DNA of 64,000 nucleotides from Lewinellaceae bacterium (lineage in GTDB: Bacteria > Bacteroidota > Bacteroidia > Chitinophagales > Saprospiraceae): NCBI GenBank assembly GCA_020636155.1, contig JACJYM010000004.1, positions 124,001 through 188,000 on the forward strand, given 5' to 3'. How positions within the stretch are numbered: the stretch's first letter is position 1; each line of letters opens with the position of its first letter. Positions 60,955 through 64,000 of the stretch are shown piece after piece. The translations under genes and the position numbers were made by a program. Under the pieces are notes generated by a model, which was given only the letters and a program-made list of their open reading frames with translations, was not told the origin of the DNA and did no database searches.

Positions 60955-61185
60955 TTAAATTTTTTTAACACTGATTATTTTTACCGGACAAGCTTTCCCC
61001 GCTTTATCGACATCTTCTAGCACATTGTTGTCGGGTATTTTTACGGTATGAAATCCTTTTTTCTCAATACTTTTTAATAACACGGATTTACCGTCTTTTT
61101 TGCTCATTCTGAAATTTTCGGGATTTAATTCTGCACAATAATTACATCCGATACATTTTTCACGTTGAAGGGTAATAATAATCAT
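60955..61185 (-). CDS. single-cluster [4Fe-4S] ferredoxin
   Basis: 76 residues. EKCIGCNYCAELNPENF (Cys11, Cys14, Cys17) and Cys66 in GKACPVKII supply the four cluster ligands; there is room for one [4Fe-4S] cluster only. Its ATG overlaps the stop of the U32 gene (ATGA), so the two proteins are made together. It is most simply an electron donor for the U32 protein, or for the enzyme that works with it. Confidence 0.9.
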   Translation of the reverse strand: MIIITLQREKCIGCNYCAELNPENFRMSKKDGKSVLLKSIEKKGFHTVKIPDNNVLEDVDKAGKACPVKIISVKKI

Positions 61186-62429
61186 TCAACTTCCACGATT
61201 TTGTACAATTTGTCAGATGGTCTCACTTTAAATCCCACAGGCATCGAAATGATGGCTCCCTTGCTTGCTTTTTCTACTTTTTGACCATCGTCAATCCTGA
61301 GTTCATCGACCACAAATTCTTGTACGCCTGTAGTCGGTCCGGTTACCATAACTTTGTCACCAACAGCTACATCGTATGCATCCACAGAGAATTCACCAAC
61401 TTTTATATTGTTAAAATAACTTCTACCCGTTCCCACAAAAACTTTCTTTTGAGTGGCTTCTGATCCATTGGCACTAGACCACTCACCGAGCTTCTGACCT
61501 AGGTAATAACCATCCCAAAACCCTCGATTATAAACGGTCTTGAGTCGTTCCATCCAATCCTGAACCTTCTCCTGTGAAAAACTACCATCGGCAATAGCAT
61601 CAATTGCTTCACGATAACACTTGGTCGTCGTGGCCACATAATCGGCTGCTCGACCACGACCCTCAACCTTTAAAACTTTCACACCGGCGTCGACTATCTG
61701 ATCTAGAAAACCAATAGTACATAAGTCTTTGGGAGACATCATATATTCATTGTCAATTTCGATTTCGAAACCAGTCTCTTGGTCGACAACCGTATATTTT
61801 TTTCTACAATTTTGCTTACATGCACCCCTATTTGCTGAGCTATTATAAGAATGTAAGCTCAAATAACATTTTCCTGAGACTGCCATACATAATGCTCCAT
61901 GACCAAAAATCTCAATTTCTACCAATCTTCCCGAAGGTCCCTTAATCTGTTCTTTTTCGATAGATTCTACGATCTTTTTTACTTGCGATACACTCAACTC
62001 TCTGCTCAACACAATGGTGTCAGCAAAAAACGAATAAAATTTGACTGTTTGAGCATTGGTAACATTGACTTGAGTGGAGATGTGCAACTCAAGATCTATT
62101 TCTCTGGCATAAGACATAACGGCCTGATCAGCGCCAATGACAGCCGTAATACCCGCATCTTTTGCCGCATTCATGATGGTCTGTATTAGGGATAAATCAT
62201 GATCATAGATGATTGTATTAAGCGTGAGATAAGATCTGACTCCAGCGGTTTTGGTACGTCTGGCAATTTCGTATAAGTCATCAATCGTAAAATTGATGGA
62301 TGATCGTGCTCTCATATTTAGCTGCGTAACACCAAAATATACTGAATCCGCACCATTATCAATAGCGGCTTGTAGCGCTTCGAAACTGCCACATGGCGCC
62401 ATTAATTCTATCTTACCGTCTCTTGTCAT
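61182..62429 (-). CDS. U32-family protein, TrhP-like tRNA hydroxylation protein
   Basis: 415 residues from the ATG at 62429 (MTRDGKIELMAP), the usual start of this family; an ATG at 62459 would add ten residues (MILYLLYKFK). Family blocks are GADSVYFGVTQLNMRA, HISTQVNVTNAQTVKFY, and the four conserved cysteines in ALCMAVSGKCYLS and ANRGACKQNCR, which hold an Fe-S cluster. Members such as TrhP (YegQ) hydroxylate uridine 34 in tRNA; relatives were named peptidases. The coupled ferredoxin supports a redox role rather than proteolysis. A -7 promoter element lies upstream. Confidence 0.9.
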   Translation of the reverse strand: MTRDGKIELMAPCGSFEALQAAIDNGADSVYFGVTQLNMRARSSINFTIDDLYEIARRTKTAGVRSYLTLNTIIYDHDLSLIQTIMNAAKDAGITAVIGADQAVMSYAREIDLELHISTQVNVTNAQTVKFYSFFADTIVLSRELSVSQVKKIVESIEKEQIKGPSGRLVEIEIFGHGALCMAVSGKCYLSLHSYNSSANRGACKQNCRKKYTVVDQETGFEIEIDNEYMMSPKDLCTIGFLDQIVDAGVKVLKVEGRGRAADYVATTTKCYREAIDAIADGSFSQEKVQDWMERLKTVYNRGFWDGYYLGQKLGEWSSANGSEATQKKVFVGTGRSYFNNIKVGEFSVDAYDVAVGDKVMVTGPTTGVQEFVVDELRIDDGQKVEKASKGAIISMPVGFKVRPSDKLYKIVEVE

Positions 62430-62477
62430 TTTAAATTTGTAAAGTAGATATAAAATCAATAATTTTCAAAATGGTTG

Positions 62478-62485
62478 CAAAAATA
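62478..62485 (-). promoter_or_regulatory. -7 promoter element TATTTTTG of the U32 gene
   Basis: Exact TAnnTTTG match on the minus strand, 19 nt before the first possible ATG and 49 nt before the preferred one. Confidence 0.5.
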
Positions 62486-62550
62486 GGAAAGATTGGTATA
62501 AAACCTTGATTTTAAAGCGAAAAGCTAATATTGAGAACCTGTATAAAACA

Positions 62551-62584
62551 AAAAATGCTCCATCGTCACTGCGACGATGGAGCC
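62551..62584 (-). terminator. intrinsic terminator of ftsK
   Basis: An 11-bp perfect stem, GCTCCATCGTC (62558-62568) with GACGATGGAGC (62574-62584), around a 5-nt loop. On the minus strand it runs into ATTTTTTG after the ftsK stop. Confidence 0.9.
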
Positions 62585-62631
62585 TATTGTCATTCTCGGT
62601 TTTTGCTTATTATAAATTGGAATTACATTTC

Positions 62632-64000
62632 CTAAGAATATTTGATACTCGAAATATAATTATCCAATTCGTCGAGTGAATGATATAATACTTCTCTAGG
62701 TTTACTGCCTTGTGCCGGACCTACGATGCCCAGTTGTTCCATCTGATCCATTATTCTTCCAGCACGATTGTATCCCAGTTGTAATTTTCTTTGAATACTT
62801 GAAGTAGATCCGTGACCACTTCCTACGATTAGCTTGGCACTTTCTTCAAACATATCATCCAAATCAGACCATGCCAAAGCTCCGTTTCCACCTTTTTCAT
62901 CATCGCTGCTATATTCAGGCAGGAAAAACGGTTCAGGGAATCCCTGTTGTTCACTTATATGGTCAATCACCGCTTCCACTTCAGGAGTATCTACGAAGGC
63001 ACATTGCAATCTTATGACATTACTTCCTACACTCAGCAGCATATCACCGCGGCCAATTAATTGATCTGCACCACCTGCATCCAATATCGTCCGACTATCA
63101 ATTTTTGAAGTCACTTTAAAAGCCAGCCTAGCCGGGAAGTTGGCTTTAATAACACCAGTAATAATATTTACCGATGGTCTTTGCGTAGCAATGATGAGGT
63201 GTATTCCTATGGCACGTGCCAACTGTGCCAGTCTTGCAATTGGCAATTCCACCTCTTTGCCCGCGGTCATCATCAAATCCGCAAATTCGTCGATTACCAA
63301 TATAATATATGGTAAAAACTTGTGTCCATCATTTGGATTCAGCTTTCTCGCCGTAAATTTTTGATTATATTCATCAAGATTTCTTGCTCTGGCCGCTTTT
63401 AATAAGTCATACCTCGTATCCATCTCTATACACAGTGAATTCAAAGTGTTGACTACTTTTGAAGTTTCTGTGATAATGGGTTCATCCTGATCAGGAAGGT
63501 ATGCCAAAAAGTGCTGATCTAGCGATGCATATGGAAATAACTCAACCTTTTTTGGGTCGATTAAAACCAATTTCACCTCTGACGGATGCTTCTTGTACAA
63601 TAAAGACATCAAAATGGTGTTGATACCAACTGACTTTCCTTGTCCAGTTGCTCCTGCCACTAATAAATGGGGCATTTTGGCCAAATCTGCGACAAAAACC
63701 TCATTACTAATGGTCTTTCCCAAGGCTATGGGTAACGCCATTTTGGATTGTTGGAATTTTTCAGAATTAATCACCTCTTTGAGTGAAACGGTTTGTTTAT
63801 TTTTATTCGGTACCTCTATTCCTATCGTTCCTTTTCCTGGAATCGGTGCAATAATTCTAATTCCTAAGGCTGCCAAAGACAGAGCAATATCGTCTTCCAG
63901 ATTTTTTATCTTGCTTATTTTAACACCCGGGGCAGGGACAATTTCATAAAGAGTTACTGTCGGACCCACCGTGGCTCTAATTTTTATAATCTCAATTTTG
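62632..64000 (-). CDS. ftsK: DNA translocase FtsK/SpoIIIE, C-terminal part
   Basis: The frame is open to the right edge, so the N-terminal membrane domain lies beyond the window. FtsK pumps chromosomal DNA at the division septum. Visible parts: the alpha domain (GPTVTLYEIVPAPGVK), Walker A VAGATGQGKSVGIN, Walker B IILVIDEFADLMM, RPSVNIITGVIKANFPARLAF and the gamma DNA-recognition domain at the end (SSIQRKLQLGYNRAGRIMDQME). The motor is complete, and the end has the expected length. Confidence 0.97.
   Translation of the reverse strand, partial: KIEIIKIRATVGPTVTLYEIVPAPGVKISKIKNLEDDIALSLAALGIRIIAPIPGKGTIGIEVPNKNKQTVSLKEVINSEKFQQSKMALPIALGKTISNEVFVADLAKMPHLLVAGATGQGKSVGINTILMSLLYKKHPSEVKLVLIDPKKVELFPYASLDQHFLAYLPDQDEPIITETSKVVNTLNSLCIEMDTRYDLLKAARARNLDEYNQKFTARKLNPNDGHKFLPYIILVIDEFADLMMTAGKEVELPIARLAQLARAIGIHLIIATQRPSVNIITGVIKANFPARLAFKVTSKIDSRTILDAGGADQLIGRGDMLLSVGSNVIRLQCAFVDTPEVEAVIDHISEQQGFPEPFFLPEYSSDDEKGGNGALAWSDLDDMFEESAKLIVGSGHGSTSSIQRKLQLGYNRAGRIMDQMEQLGIVGPAQGSKPREVLYHSLDELDNYISSIKYS

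Overview
The window is a stretch of AT-rich chromosome from a member of the Bacteroidota, most like the Saprospiria group. The evidence is: gliding-motility/T9SS-type surface proteins (SprB-like repeats, a CHU_C-type C-terminus, a T9SS type A sorting domain), the MurF-Alr fusion, the long urocanate hydratase, lipoproteins with a short Cys-box signal, and the Bacteroidota -7 promoter element TAnnTTTG, which I find at 18 gene starts, mostly 20-45 nt before the ATG. I see no insertion sequence, prophage, integrase, CRISPR array or rRNA. Most of the window is ordinary housekeeping chromosome.

Layout. 1-2709 (-) is the N-terminal part of a large cohesin plus SprB-repeat adhesin that runs off the left edge. 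3115-5657 (+) is hutU and a small membrane protein. 5723-6607 (-) is a pair of Hsp20 chaperones. 7101-8510 is a TPR protein. 8596-12738 holds a polysaccharide flippase, a SulP anion transporter and an MscS channel. 12928-18216 (+) holds thrS, a small coupled protein, two lipoprotein cyclophilins, a polyphosphate-glucokinase-like ROK kinase and a HupE/UreJ-like membrane protein. 18213-22911 (-) holds a CNNM/CBS protein, a SRPBCC protein, a decayed T9SS adhesin remnant, lptC, a lipoprotein, a phosphopantetheinyl transferase and CsaA. 23099-33169 (+) holds mutS, a large YwqK/MORN-like exported protein, purD, murF-alr and a BioD-like/DRTGG protein. 33185-35131 (-) holds a small unknown gene, a CAU-anticodon tRNA and dprA. 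35400-39483 (+) holds a coiled-coil exported protein, dnaB, a pseudouridine synthase and a tetrapyrrole-methylase-family methyltransferase.

40705-49265 (-) is the most coherent functional block. It has a type II-like sulfide:quinone reductase, a 1-Cys peroxiredoxin, a T9SS-exported kelch-like protein, a CstB-like persulfide dioxygenase/rhodanese fusion, and a three-subunit proton-translocating transhydrogenase. Together these would oxidise sulfide into the quinone pool, turn over persulfide and supply NADPH. The sulfide reductase and the persulfide dioxygenase share a GTAAC-N4-GTnAC dyad upstream. At the dioxygenase it is centred about 42 nt before the predicted transcription start, as expected for a Crp/Fnr-type activator. 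A weaker copy lies upstream of the SulP transporter.

49603-64000 holds gltX followed by a 56-residue protein, lpxH, 3-hydroxyanthranilate dioxygenase and nadC (late de novo NAD synthesis from kynurenine), pyrD, two orphan ExbD proteins, a mitochondrial-type aconitase, a ferredoxin coupled to a U32 (TrhP-like) protein, and the C-terminal motor of FtsK running off the right edge.

Candidates for something less usual are the shared sulfide-gene operator, a cysteine-rich small reading frame after pntB that is broken by one base in an A-tract, the decayed adhesin beside lptC, and the orphan ExbD pair. I did not find a clearly novel multi-gene system.
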